This document shows positions 30,420 through 43,300 of a stretch of DNA of 64,000 nt, piece by piece. The notes under the pieces were generated by a model. It did not search any database. It was not told the DNA's origin and saw only the letters and a program-made list of their open reading frames with translations. Each line of letters opens with the position of its first letter. Position 1 is the first letter of the stretch. The DNA comes from Cycas panzhihuaensis (lineage: Eukaryota; Cycadophyta). Made by a program: the position numbers and the translations under genes. The stretch covers positions 80,173,741 through 80,237,740 of the forward strand of contig CM041465.1 in NCBI GenBank assembly GCA_023213395.1, given 5' to 3'.

Positions 30420-30855
30420 CTTGAAAGGCTTCCTATGGAGGATCGCCAAGAAGGGAGAGATGACACTTAAGGATGCGATAAACAAGGCCATCTACCTTAG
30501 TGTTTAAGTCTCAAGGGATATACTAAACATCCATAGAGGAAAAATGAGATAGAAAAGATCTAGCAGTCGAAGTGAGGGCTCTTAAATGCAAGTAATGTAC
30601 CTGGTAAATCTAGATAAGCTACAACACAATGATCTAAGAGTCGTAAAGGAGGATGATGGGACCATGGTGGAAACGAAGTGTATCAGTAAGGGCCTTGATA
30701 ACAACTGTGTATTTAGCTTTGTTATTTATGGCCTTGGGGAGAAAGACTCTAGAATATATATAGTCATATCTGGAGGGGTCACAAAGGATCCGCATGGCAA
30801 CACAAGGTCTTGGATTACCTTGACTTCCTCCATCAGTGAAGATAAAAAGTACCAT
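30420..30855 (-). pseudogene. E3 separate plant-type RNase H (aRNH)
   Basis: Starts at ATG 30855 (minus): MVLFIFTDGGSQGNPRPC, equivalent to the E2 start. Then INNKAKYTVVIKAL (E2 TNNEAKY, so the catalytic Glu is replaced by Lys here), HHGPIILLYDS, and after stops RALTSTARSFLSHF and a YIPxDLNTKVDGLV block. It is decayed but clearly the same separate ORF. Confidence 0.75.
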
Positions 30856-31420
30856 GGTGAAGAATAATATTTGCACTGAACGATAAGAGAAATAGTGATG
30901 AAAAGGTCAAAAAGTGAAGAAAGGAAGAAGAGGTAGCGATGGGGCTACAATCACTCAGAATGCTATGAATATGGGTCATAATAGATAGGAGAGTCCACAG
31001 AAGAGGCTACCTAGGGGCAAGGAAACTGACCTAACAAATAGGTGGGGAGACGGTGGCAAGAAGGCCCTTTTAGAGCTCCCAAAGGTCACAAAAGGGCCAA
31101 AAGGAGGTCCAAAAGGTGGAAGGCACTTCCTTTGGGAACCTCAAAGGCTTGAACGAGTAATAGAAATGGATCTAGAAAGCTAAAATAAGTTAAAGGAGTA
31201 TAAACATGGGTATGTTTTGGAGTAGTACAAAAAACGAGACAGAAAGGATCTACAACATACTAAAGGGGTCATCGTAAATGCACTAAAAGAGCTTGACATG
31301 GAGGCCATAGAGGCGAAATAGGGGATGGACCTTAAAGACAAAGGCAATGAGGCCAAGGAGATGGTCTCAAGGGTTATCTTGGTAAAGAAAAAGAAGAAAG
31401 TGCCCCTCGAGGCCCTCGCG

Positions 31421-31430
31421 TATATAAAGG
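31421..31430 (+). promoter_or_regulatory. TATA box of the E3 antisense gene
   Basis: TATATAAAGG lies 169 bases before the predicted ATG at 31590. It is conserved with E1. Confidence 0.5.
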
Positions 31431-31589
31431 AAGGAGGGTGAAAATGAGATTCATTTTCACGAGCTCCACGATCGATCTGGAGCCCTTCCTTCTATGTAGT
31501 GAAGCCCTGCTAGATTTTAGGAGCATTGTGCAGGAGATCCAACCATTAGATCAAGGCATAGAGGTAGCCCATATAACCAAGATGATGAG

Positions 31590-34083
31590 ATGGTAGTGGT
31601 GAGACTTGATCCAGTGAGTGGATCGTTCCTAAACCCCTCCATTTCATCACTTTTATTTAATGGATTTTTGAGGTTTTTACAGCTTAATTTTGGCCCCTTA
31701 AGGGCAATTTAGGGATCCCTTGGGAGCTCGAATGAGGCCCAGAGATGGGGGGACCAGGGCATTAGGTAGCCTGGTCCTAGTGGGCAAAGCCTTGGCCCAC
31801 TCAGGAGAATATTTTTGAGTTTTTAGGGTATCCCCCACCCTTTTTAGAGGGGGTAACAAGCACACTGTGGCAAAGATCGCAGTGCTGTGAAGATTGCCAC
31901 AGGGCCAACCAAAAATCTTGGCGAGACCCAGGCCAAAGTCCATAGTACCACAGAGTTTAGTGCAAGGTAGAGATTGACTAATAGAAAAAAGAAGAAATGA
32001 GGCCTAAAGGATGGCTTAGCTCACTATAATAGAGTATGAAGCATCCCAAGGGTGGCAAGGCATACTGTTAGGGGTATTTGGACTGATATTTGAACTATTT
32101 TGTAGGCAGTTATTGCAGTGGACAACTATGAGAACATCGAAGTAGTTATGTTGAGCTTGATTAAGATGATATCATGACGAGATAAGATAATATTGAAATG
32201 CTATGGGCTCCTAAAGGTCATCAAGATGCCCTAATATGCATTAGATCAGCGCCTCCTGGTGGATATAGTCTCCCACTAGGATCAATAGTGATACGTCTTC
32301 CATCTCCTCCAGGTAGGAGATGTTACTATCACACCAGGAGATATTTGGAGGATTATGGGGGTACTGGAAGGAGGAGCACATGCATCACTGGGTATGTTGC
32401 CTAGAAAAGACACTGCGCACACAGAGGTAGCCTCATTTTTTATAGGACAGGGCAAATGGGATGAATGAGAGGTGTCAGTCCAGGCGATGGTGATGTCGAG
32501 GGTTCCTTAAGTAAGGAAGCTTATTACATTAGGTATTTTGTTCAGAATTATTTAAAAACAAAACTATAGGGATATACCAGGCAGATGGATGGCCATGGTT
32601 AGGAGGTGTGAGGCCAGGCAGAGGTTATACTAGGCTACCTTGATAGTAATGAATATAGTATCCCAGTTGGATGTGATCTGGGTGGTAGTGAAAGGAGGAT
32701 TCTCATATTGTACTCTATTGCACTACTAGTTTTTTTATCATTTTTTAGCGGTGGCACCATCAGAGAGACCACACTCCATCTTGACATGGGTGCCTAAGGT
32801 CCACAAATGGTAGACTCGATTTAGGGAAACTAAGGATCAGGTACATATATGGATATTAATGGAGGTGATATCACTTGACCTACTCACCCTCGTAGACTAC
32901 ATAGTGGATCCATATAGAAGGGTGGATTGGGAGAGTGATGACGGTAGGGGAGCTAGGAGATGACCCTGACAAGGGTAGAGGTGTTGATGGGGGTGATAGG
33001 GTAGGAGGTGAGGTAGGCCCATCATGAGCTATAGGAGGTGAGGTAGGCTCATTAGCACTTACAGAAAGAGATAGACCACCACACGCACTAACAGGTAAGG
33101 GGAGAGCAATGGGTAGGGCTCTATAAGTAGTGGTAGCTATGGTGGTAGTAGCAGAAGTGGAAATAATTATGACAGAGGGAGGAGCAGAGGTGGGAGATGC
33201 TCTAGTAGCCCAAAAGATATGAGAGATGGTACTAGAGGTGGAGGAAGAAGGAGGAGTAGCTGAGGGAGCTCCTATGGAGGAGGTGGTTATCAAATCCGAG
33301 GAGCCAACTATCCTAAGAGGTGAGACACTACCCTAACTTGACATCTTTCAATCACTAACTACTTAGATAATTTTGTTTCATTTGATTTTGATGCTTTTAT
33401 GTATATATATTAGACTAATATATTCTATATATGATTTGGTAGGAGTAGTGGAGATGAGGAGGCTAGTGGAGGTAGTAGTCTAGGAGTTATTTCCCTAGGT
33501 CTACATAGAGGGATAGCCTCCCATCCTTACTAGCAAGGAGCCTCGATTAGTAGGGGTACACATAGTGGCATTCACCCCCTTGATCAGAGCTAGAGATATG
33601 TGGGTGGCGGAGTCATAGGGATACTAGGCGAGGGTAAGATAGTTGCAGGGAGATATGGATGGACTCCACATAGAGAGGGGCCAAATAGCCACAAAGAGAG
33701 ACTAGATAGCCATGAAGAGGGATGCCCTACAAGGCTAGGTCGAGACATTAGAGGCCTAGGGAGGAGGAGCAGTAGGTGAAGAAGCAAAGAGTTGTATCAA
33801 GATTACCATGCTGGAGGAGGGACTCCAGAGAGAAGAGGGGGAGAGAGATAATATCTAGGTGAGATACGATCAACTGGTAGGGCAGGTTGCCACCAAATCG
33901 TCATGGAGTAGGTCTCACACTCATATGATGGCAATGACCTAGAGAAGGCCTCAGGATGAGGGGAGTGAGATAGGGAGCTTATAACAACGATGGAGGAGCT
34001 TAGGAGGCATGTGGTTTCCTAGCGAGGGGTCTTGCAGGCAAGGAGATGATACCCCCTAAGGGCAAGGTGTCAAGGAGTTTTGA
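31590..34083 (+). pseudogene. Antisense spliced gene of E3, plant-mobile-domain-like protein
   Basis: Exon 1 is 31590-31613 (M-V-V-V-R-L-D-P, donor GTGAGT), intron 1 is 31614-32105, exon 2 is 32106-33319, intron 2 is 33320-33442 (GTGAGACA...GGTAG) and exon 3 runs from 33443 to about 34083. Preserved motifs are AVIAVDNYENIEVVML, YGLLKVIKMP, DQRLLVDIVSH and YVFHL, then a VTITPGDIWRIMG stretch and, in exon 3, RRLVEVVV. It has Gln after FHLL where E1 and E2 have a stop, and Trp in GRWM where they have TAG. Exon 2 length is not compatible with one frame (1214 bases), so there is at least one indel. This is the most decayed of the three copies. Confidence 0.55.
31861..31960. repeat. Hairpin in intron 1 (E3)
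   Basis: Contains CTGTGGCAA (31867-31875) and TTGCCACAG (31899-31907), then CCATAGTACCACAGAGTTTAG. It is of the same motif family as the E1 and E2 intron hairpins. Confidence 0.5.
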
Positions 34084-34879
34084 TGTATTATTAGTTTTGA
34101 GTGGGAAAGCATTAGACCTCTAAGGAGTCATACCATATGTATACATATGATTGTACTCCTCCCTATAAGGATTTTAGCTTCCTGAGGTATGATGCCTAGA
34201 TGATGTACTATATGACATTGTATGATATGATTTATATGCATATATATGGGGGCTAATTAATACCCCATTTGACCCATGATGATGGTATTGTGATGTTGTT
34301 ATATTATTTATTTATTTATTTATTTGTGCATATGCATAGAGAGATAGATGCATGGAGACATGGGTGCACAAGTGCATGAGAGATTATGTATTATAATGGT
34401 TTTAGTTGATTGTTATACATGGTTTTTATTGTTAGATTATGTGGGTGATACTTGCATTTCCTTTCATACAACACCACACTTGTAGTAGGCACACACGATT
34501 ACCATGTGTATAGGTGATAGGAAAGTATAAGGCTAGGAGAGGGATATCCATGCATGTCCATCGAAGGAGCATAATAGATATGTAAAGGAAACAACAACAA
34601 GGGGGGAGTATAAATACTCAAGTAAGAGGCCCTAGCTGGGGTGCGATTCTGAGCTCGAAAGTAAAGGAAGTTTACACACCCAACTAGGAGGAGAGGTTTC
34701 CCTCAGAGGGGGAAACAAAAAGTGGTATGCAACAATTAAAACCATGAAAATAAGAGGAGCACTCTAAGCCCCCATTCAACCTGCAGTTAGGGAGAATGGG
34801 GACATGCTTAGAGCGATAGTTTAAGCTCATTTCAGAATGAGAGGGAAGAAGGGGTATGCCTAATCTACTTGAGAGTAGG
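34084..34879. other. Convergent intergenic segment of E3
   Basis: About 800 bases lie between the ends of the antisense gene and pol. Includes a short (TTTA)n run at about 34310-34324. No coding signal is recognised. Confidence 0.45.
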
Positions 34880-36130
34880 GAAGGCCACACATATAATTTC
34901 TTTAGGAATTTACAATTGATGACTTTCTCAAACTCAAGGCCTTCTAGAGTTACAATCCTATATGTGCTATTATCGAGGCTTTCTAGAATGATGAAAGGAC
35001 CAACCCATTTGGGCTTGAATTTAGACAAGTGATCATGGAGATATTCTAACTTAAGGACATGGTCCCTAGGATGTAAAGGGCAAGGGCAAAGATGTTTATC
35101 ATACATCCTTCGTGCCTTAGCTTTGGAGGTGAGATTCACTTAATATGCGGTCAAATATCTCTCGTCTAAAGCTTCGAGGTCAAGGAGGCAGGCTTGGTGA
35201 TAGGATTCTTTATTAATAAGATCACGAAGGGAGACATGCAAGGAGGGGATTTAAACTTCTAAAGGAAGAACTTCCTTGGTTCCATATATGAGAGAGAATG
35301 AGGTCATCCCTATGGCTATGCGAATGGAAGTGCAATACACCCATAAAGCAGAGGGAAGTTGAAGGTGCTAATTCTTTTAGAATCGAGCGATGGTTTTCTT
35401 TAGGATATTTATAAGAGTCTTGTTGAAGGGCTTAATTTAGCTAATGGCCTGAGGATAATAAGGAGTGGAGGTCTTGTGGGATATCCTAAACCTCCCACAA
35501 AGCTCATCCATTTCCTTATTACAAAAGGGAGTTATATTATCTATGATCAAGATATCGGGGATCCCAAATTGACAGATAATATATTGGTAGATGAAGGTAT
35601 TTATATTCTTACCGAAAGTGGAAGACAAAGGGACCACTTCATCCCATTTAGTGAAATACTCTATTGCAGTCAAGATAAACTTGTGTTGTGATGAAGAAGG
35701 AGGGGTTATGGCCTCGATGAGCTCTAATCCCCATTGGAAAAATGACCATGGAGAGATAATAAGGTGTAGGGCCTCAGAAGGTAAATGGATGACGTTGGTG
35801 TGCTCCTGACACCTATGAAATCATAAAGCATAGGCATGGATATCCTTAAAGAGGGATGGGCAATGGTAACCCATGCGAAGGATCCTCTAGGCCATGGATT
35901 GTCCCCTAAAGTGGTCCCCACAAATGCTATTGTGGCATTCAAAAAGTATCTAGTTCACTTTATCAAGGGTGACATAGCAAAGGAGGACCCTATCAAAAGA
36001 TCTTTTATACAACACCCCTTCCATGAGAAAGTATTGCCTAGTAGTGGCCCTGACATGTGACCTTACCTTATCACTAACATCAAGACGATACTATTGTTTA
36101 GTAAGGTATTGTATAATATCCCTATACCAC
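34880..36130 (-). pseudogene. pol: E3 integrase
   Basis: Blocks in minus order: an ATEYFTKWDEV-like stretch, QYIICQFGIPDILIIDNITPFCNKEMDELCGRF (second catalytic Asp), SHKTSTPYYPQA, KARRMYDKHL, HPRDHVLKLEYLHDHLSKFKPKWVGPFIILESL, and LEGLEFEKVINCKFLKKLY. Zinc-binding segments near 35830-36000 are present but degraded. The order and spacing match E2 15900-17081. Confidence 0.8.
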
Positions 36131-38004
36131 TTACTAGTAGCCAATGGATGGGGGGATGAGTTTTGGACAGAAAAGATAGGCTCATCTAGTAAGGAATCAT
36201 CAATAGAAGTGTTTGAAAAGTTAGGGATAAGGGTGTCAACTAGCTACTTGGTGACCACCATCCCCTTCTTCGACTTCCTATTAATGATTTGGAGATCATA
36301 TTCTTGAAAGAGGATGGCCCACTTTCTAGTTCTACCACTCAAATTGGATTGGGTTAGGAGGTATCTCAAGGGATTAGATTGAATGATCACCTAAGTGGTG
36401 TTACCAAGCAAGAAATGCCTAAATTTCTTAGTGGCATATACCAAGGTAAGGCATTCCTTCTCAATAGGGGAATAATTGAGGTCGACAGCAACTAAGGTAT
36501 GACTAATAAAGTAGATAGCCCTCTCAGTTTTTAAGTTATATTCTTAGGTAAGCATAGCCCCTAAGGATTCATCAGTAGCTGAGGTATAAAGGATAAATGA
36601 TTCATCAAAGAGGGGGGATGCCAAGATTGGGGCAGAAGCCAAGGCTCTTTTGAGCTCTTCGAAAGCTTCCTGGGCCTTTGGAGACCAAATGAATCAGGCC
36701 CCTCTCTTTAATAAATTAGTGAGGGGTTTAGTTTATGGTAAAATTTACCAAGAAACATCTTAAGAAACCCAACCTACCTAAGAATGACTTGATTTGACAT
36801 TGAGTTTTGGAAGGATGTATGTCAAGGATGGCCTTGACTTTATCAGGATCAATTTACGTTCCTTGTTTCAAAATAAGGAAACCTAAGAGTTTGTTAACTA
36901 TTATAGCTAACATATATTTAAGAGGGTTCAAGCTAATATGATATTTGTGACACCTAGTAAAGATGGCACATAAATCGTTAGGATGATGGGTCCTTTTATG
37001 TGAAAGACCTATCATATCATCCATGAAGACCTCAAGGGTTTTGTTTATAAGGTCATGGAAGATAAATCGCATCACCCTTTCATAAGTGGTGCCTACATTT
37101 TTTAGTCTAAATGGCATCACTTTGTAAGTGAAGGTACCCTAAGGAGTGGTAAAGGATATTTTGTGATGGTCTTTAGGAGAAATCTGGATCTGGTTGTACC
37201 CAAAGAAGCCATCCATCAAGGACATGACTTTGAATCTAGTAGTTCAATCGATGATTTAATTAATGAAAGGTAGAGGGAAGTTGTCTTTGGGACAAGCATT
37301 ATTGATATCATGGAAATCAATACATATTTAGATTGTTCCATTCTTTTTAGCAATGGGAACGATATTTAAGACCCACTTAGGGTAATCGATGGAGGTGATC
37401 AACCCCGCATTTAAGAGTTTCTCAATTTCCATCTTCACAGTGGTAGATAGTTTAGGATGGAAGGGGCACTGCTTTTGCTACATAGGGTGAGTACCTGGAA
37501 TAGTGGTAAGGTTATGGGTGACAATGGAAGTGTCTATTCCTTTCATGTCAGTGTAATCCCATATGAAGATATCACGAAACTCCTAAAAAAGAAGGATGTA
37601 TTCTCTAATTTCTTTAAGGGAATACTCTACTCCTATCTTAATGACCTTGCCAGGAGTAAGGATGATGTCCTTGGTTGCCCCCATGCATATGGTATTCCCT
37701 TCCTCAAAATAAAAAGGGGTTTGGCTAATAGGAAGGGATGAAAAGGATCTGGGCAGACTTGGGTCAGCTAGGGGTGACCTAAGGGCTAAAATCTTCTGGT
37801 AACCAACTTTATGGTGACCAGGAGGGAGATTGGGCATAGAGCTTGCTAGATGCTCTAATAATGCCTCATCATTCTAGAAGTAGTCTACCCCATGGATAGT
37901 TATGCTTGGAGAAGACAAGGGATGAAGAGTAGGGGAAGTAGTGGGACCATAGCGATCAACCCACCACTCAATATAGTTGGGAGACTCTTCAGAAGGGTCA
38001 AAGG
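36131..38004 (-). pseudogene. pol: E3 reverse transcriptase, RNase H and part of the spacer
   Basis: Palm motif FMDDM is encoded at 37013-37027 (minus) inside LEVFMDDMIGLSHKRTHHPNDL, preceded by MPFRLKNVGTTYERVM. RNase H blocks lie at 36150-36700. The RT start and FEEGNTICMGATKDI of the spacer lie at 37460-37840. The spacer is cut at 38004 by the copia element E4 and resumes at 45606. All frames carry stops. Confidence 0.8.
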
Positions 38005-38302
38005 TAAAAAGAGTGGATCTATCCTTCAACTCCATGCACTAAACATAAAGGCAAACATGGGAGAAAGAGAGACTTAAGAGAAAGAAAGTAACTCTCATAA
38101 AATGGGGAGGTTAGAATGAATCTCCTCCATTGAGATTTTACTTTTATATTGAGAGAGGGAGCATTAGAGTTAGGTGAAATGAAATTGCATATAATGCACA
38201 TGAAAGTGCATTTTACTTAAGTGATCTAATTTAAAGTTCACTTAAGACCCTTTTTAGAAATAAGCAACTAATGTAATGACCTTATGACATTAACCCTTTT
38301 CA
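38005..38302 (-). repeat. E4 3' LTR
   Basis: 298 bases. The polypurine tract AAGGGGGAGAT (minus, 38303-38313) lies directly beside it. Confidence 0.93.
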
Positions 38303-38313
38303 ATCTCCCCCTT
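38303..38313 (-). other. E4 polypurine tract
   Basis: Minus-strand AAGGGGGAGAT ends exactly at the 3' LTR start. Confidence 0.85.
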
Positions 38314-38869
38314 AATAGTAGAAGGTCATTTCATCCTATTTTATTCTATCCTATGAGGTCTTTATTTGAGCCTCTTACAAAGTAAACTACTATGACACTT
38401 TTATGGGAAACCCTCATGGGGAAGAAAACCCACAAATTTTCTAATCTACTAACCTAGCTTAGGCAACTCTTTAAATGAAGCCAGATAGCCAATCAGTACA
38501 ATGAATTTTGTAGCAAAAATCTACTTAGTCTCCATATACCATTTGGTCATCCCCCATGCCCTTTTAGGTTTACATAGGTTCCAATTTTCCACAATGACAC
38601 AACCCTTATCCTTTCACGCCCACAAGGGGTTTTTATGAATGGGATAGAGTAGAGACTTACTCTTGTCCTTTCGCGCCCACAAGGGATTTTCATGAATGAG
38701 ATAGGGTATGATGGTCCTATTGTCATCTCCTTTAATCATCTGGAGATGGAGGTCCTAAGGCCGAGTTACTTTCAGAACTGTTCAAACTTCATCCTCTTTA
38801 GTGGTTTGGTGGAGATATCGGCCACTCGATTTGCTGTGGGGAAGTACTCTAGTTGAATTGTATCATCGT

Positions 38870-40300
38870 GAACTAATTCTCTAATCCTGTGGACTTTCGT
38901 ACTTATATATTTAGTACGATCATGAAATACAGGATTTTTAGCCATCTAGATTGTAGATTGATTATCTACATGTAAGCTAGTAGAACTTGTTTAGGTGGCA
39001 TTTAATATATTCAACAATTTTCTAAGCCATATCACCTCCTTGCTTGTCTCAGAAGCAGTAATGTATTCAGGTTTGGTGGTTGAGTCTGCAACTATCTTCT
39101 ATCATCTAGATCTCCATGATATTGGTGCTATTCCAAGAAATGTTACGTACTTAGACATAGATCTTCTAGTGTCTTTATCTTTGGCAAAATTTGAGTCTGT
39201 GTATGCATAAAGTTTAAATTCTGCATTAGGTTCAGATAACAGACCATATTTGTTAGTCGTCTTTAGGTACCTCAACACTTATATTGCAGCTTGCCAATGA
39301 TTCTACTTAGGATTTATCATGAATCTTACAAGAATGTCGATAGAGTGTGCAATATCTAGCCTTATGTTGGTAGCATAGATGAGATTACCTACAAGTTACC
39401 TGTAGAGTGTTGTGTCTGCCTCCCTAATATCACCATCAACAAAGAGTTTAATATTAGGCTCTATAGGTGTATCCACTGGTCAAGCACTTTCCAACTAAAA
39501 CTTTGTTAGAAGATCATTGATATATTTTTCTTGGGAGAGAAAGATTTTTCCATTCTTTTAAGTTACTTAAATTCCCAAGTAATATTTCATCAATGCGAGG
39601 TCAGTTAATTTAAAAGTTTTAGTAAGGTCCTTCTTCAGTTAGTTGATTACCTGTTCACTATTCCCTGTTATTAGCATGTCATCCACAAAGATTAAGAGGT
39701 AAGTGGCTTTATCATTTTGCCACTTGATGAATAATGTTGTATCAATATCTTGATAGTTGCAAACCTCATATCCAAGTTACCTCATTCTTTTAGACAACTT
39801 AGTAAACCAAGCACGAGGGATTTGCTTTAGCCCGTACAAGGACTTTTTGAGCCTGCAAACTTTATTCTCCTAACCGACAATCTTGTATCCTATTGAATGA
39901 GCCATGTAAATTTCTTCTTTAAGGTTTCCATTAAGAAATGCAGTCTTAACATCGAGTTGGTGGATTTTCCAACCTTGTTGAGCAGCTAAGGCTATAAGAG
40001 TTCTAATTGTAGGCCACTTAGTTGTAGGAGCAAAGATTTCAGTGTAGTCGATGCCTTCCCTTTGTGTGAATCCTTTTGCTACCAACCTCGCCTTGTGTTT
40101 TTCTAGGGTGTCATACGATCTATACTTATTTTTGAACACCCATTTATTTTAAACTACCTTTCTTCCAAGTGGTAGATCAATAAGCTCCCATGTACCATTC
40201 TTAATAAGAGATTGGTACTCTTCGTTCATAGCATTTCTTCAAGCTGCATGCTTTACAACTTCTTGGTATGTCAGAGGCTCTTCATTAAGAGCAAGATGTA
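38870..40300 (-). pseudogene. pol: E4 reverse transcriptase and RNase H (copia)
   Basis: RT: KARLVAKGFTQREGIDYTEIFAP, then LDVKTAFLNGNLKEEIYM near 39890-39960. RNase H: YAYTDSNFAKDKDTRR near 39160-39210 and PEYITASETSKEVIWLRK near 39010-39065, matching the copia EAEY....E..WLR block. Stops and frameshifts separate the parts. About 38314-38869 between RNase H and the polypurine tract has only weak copia 3'-end character. Confidence 0.85.
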
Positions 40301-40399
40301 GTTCTGCTGGTTCAAGCTCAACAAAAAGTGATTCATGCATCCTTGCTCTATGGGCACTTCTAATACCAGTTTTGTCTATCTCATCTAGTTGCATGTCCT

Positions 40400-41700
40400 T
40401 GTGTAGCTAATAGGCTTCATGAAAACCTTGAGTTAGGAATGAGGCTTTCATTTCCACAGCATGTTGATCTTTATTTTGATCCTAAAAGGGATCGTGTAAA
40501 ATATTTGACACGGAGGAAGTTGACGATGCTAGAGAAGATGGGCCAGCCACAGATGTTGGAGAAGATGATCCTTCTGCTATGGCTTTGCCTTTGTTAACTT
40601 GGCTATTTACAAATGATGGTGCTGGATGTATACACATTAGATGGGAGTCACAACTTGTATCCTCTAAGTCTCTATTACCAAATTCCAAGATTTTGAGCAA
40701 CTGTTCAACATCTCCCCCCCTAAATTTTAGAATATGGACATCAAATTCAGTGGCATCATTAAATTGATATGAAGGCATCTTGGAGTCAAGTCTGAGTAAT
40801 TGATCTTCAGTCTCTGCAAAGATAACATCTCTAGTGATGATAATTTTGTGGTTTGAAGGTATAAAAACCTTGTATCCCTTTCTGTCCATAGGGTATCCAA
40901 CAAAGATGCCTTTAATGGATCTATCTTGGAGCTTATTTCTATATTCCTCCAAAATATGAGCATAACAAGTAGAGCCAAAAATTCTAAAGTGGGAGATAGA
41001 GGGGGTTTATCCATACCACATTTCATGTGGAGAGGGGCCAAGCTTGGAGGGATTATAAGTGTTGATGTAATACATAGCAATCCAAATAACCTTAGCCCAA
41101 AGATAGATAGCGATATTCTTATATACCAACATAACAAGAGCCATATTCATGATGGTCCTATTCATGTGCTTGGTAACTCTATTTTGCTGGGGTGTACCTG
41201 CAACAGTGGTCTGATGTTTGATTCTATGTTGACGTAGGTATGATTCAAACTCATTGGATGTGTACTCACCACCATTGTCAATCTTAAGTATTTTGATCTT
41301 GAATCCAGATTCATTTTCCACACGGGCCTTGAAAGCTTGAAAGATAGAAAAAGCTTCATCTTTCTTTGTAAGAGAAGTAACCCATACTTTCTTGGTAAAA
41401 TCATCAATGAAAGTAATATAGTACCACTTTTTTTTTAGAGAAGGGATGGGCATACGATTGCATATATCTAAGTGTACAAGCTACAAAGGTTGGCTAGATT
41501 TCCACTGACTATGAGGAAAGGGTTGTCTTTGAGATTTGTCAATAATGCATGCTTCACATTTAAAGGGTTTAGAGGAGAGCCTAGGCAAACTAGGAAGAGT
41601 GGCTTATAGTTTTCTTAAATGATCAATTTTGATATGGCCCATACGAGCATGCCGTAGGGCCACTTGGGACAACTTTTGAGGAATTAGGGTTGTTGTAAAA
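40400..41700 (-). pseudogene. pol: E4 integrase and GAG-pre-integrase (copia)
   Basis: RHARMGHIKIDHLRKL gives the pre-integrase histidine motif near 41605-41650. The core has YYITFIDDFTKKVWV (first Asp), ILKIDNGGEYTSNEFESYL (second Asp) and GTPQQNRVTKHMNRTI (the catalytic Glu of the usual VVERMNRT is replaced). NKLQDRSIKGIFVGYP and GYKVFIPSNHKIIITRDV follow. The longest open frame is 41007-41453. Confidence 0.88.
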
Positions 41701-43300
41701 GTAGAGTCATTATCAACATAGTTGGCTTCAGAGGATGGTGAGCCAGTTAGGCAAAAATATTTTCCATCAAGAATTCTGGTCATAACCATAACATTTGAAG
41801 AAGGGTAAATGACACAGAGAGTTTGATTGTTTGCAGTTACACTCAGATTAAATCCACGAGAGACAAGGGTGGATAGGGAGAGCAGATTCTGCTTTAGAGC
41901 AGGAATATATAAAACATCAACAAGTGTAAAATCTGGAAGGCCTGGGAGTTTCAGGCAAATAGTTCCAAGTCCTTCGACTGGCTGAGATGATTTGTCAGCC
42001 ATGTGTACAACACCATGAACTTCAGAGTTAAAATATTGAAAGAACTAGTGATGACAATCATGTGTTGTATTTCTCTAGTATCCATGATCCATGATGAAGT
42101 ATTTGAGGTGGCACTATTTGCAACTCCAAGTGGTGAAGGCAAAAGTGAATAAGCATAGCCACAATGAGCCTCAATATACTTAGTGGATCTATCAACAACA
42201 TTTGATGAAGTGGTCCCAATTCTTTGAAGGTGTGCATGAGTAAATTACGTTCTACCCAAAGCATCTTCAAAAGAAGTATTATCAATATTATTTGCACCAT
42301 GGCACTGTTGATAACTTAGTAGTTTGTTGGTGGAAATTCTGTAATTTTTGGTACAATGTCCTTTTCTATTAAACCTTTGGCACATAATTGTTTAATTTCT
42401 AGTCCAAGTATTGGGCTGGTTGGATTGTCTTTGATTATTGGATCTAGGTCTAGGTCGATTATTTTGGCCTTGGCCTTGAGACTATTTTTGTTAGAGTTGA
42501 GGAGCCTATTGACTAAGAGGAGGTTGTCCTTGTTGTCTACCTCTTCCTCTTCCATGGGAATTACCACCTCTATGAAAGTATCGACCTTGATTTTTGGTAT
42601 AACAAAGATCTTCTTCCACTTTAAAAGCAACATCAACTGGATCTGATATAGTGGTAAAGTTGGTATCAAAGGTCTTATCAAATTTAATGAACTTATCAGT
42701 AAGATCCTCAAAGTTTAGGGTATTCAAAGTGCCACTAGATTGAAGACTTCCCAATAGATTTTTGTAATGTGAGATATGGAGAAATGACTAAATTAAGAAA
42801 GCCCATGTAATGCATTGAGTTTTAAAATCTTTATCAATGGCCTGCTTGATTGGAAGAAGGAGATTGATTGTCTCACTTATATATCCTTTCTGCATTTTCA
42901 ATTTGTTCATCTTCAGCACTAAGTGAATAAATTCTAAGTCTGATTTAGTGTCAAAGTTCTTCTTAAGAACTTTCCATACTATATCATGTATAACTTCATC
43001 AATGAGATTATACAAGGAATAATTAGTAATAAGCAGTATCCCTACATGGATTTTATCATCATCAAGTTCCCATTGGCATTTAGCTGCAGCTTCAGTGGGA
43101 GCAGTTAGAGCACCTCCTCCAGAAGCAACTGAGGTAGTTGTAGCTATAACAGATGGTGTAGGTTGTAAGTGATCTCTCTATAGACCTTCATACTTTGTAG
43201 CATTTCTAACACCAGTGAACCATATATCCTAATTTTCTTTCCCTTTTAGAATGCAGTTCACATTTTGCTTGAATTATGAAGATATAGTGTCCTTTTAGAA
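41700..43300 (-). pseudogene. gag: E4 gag and protease (copia)
   Basis: Gag: VIHDIVWKVLKKNFDTKSD and LNFEDLTDKFIKFDKTF, then an RGRGRQQGQ basic segment and a degenerate zinc knuckle C-Q-R-F-N-R-K-G-H-C near 42340-42370. Protease: SWIMDTREIQHM near 42075-42105, where the D-T-G active site has become D-T-R. VDVLYIPALKQNLLSLSTL follows. Several frames are used, so it is broken. Confidence 0.8.
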
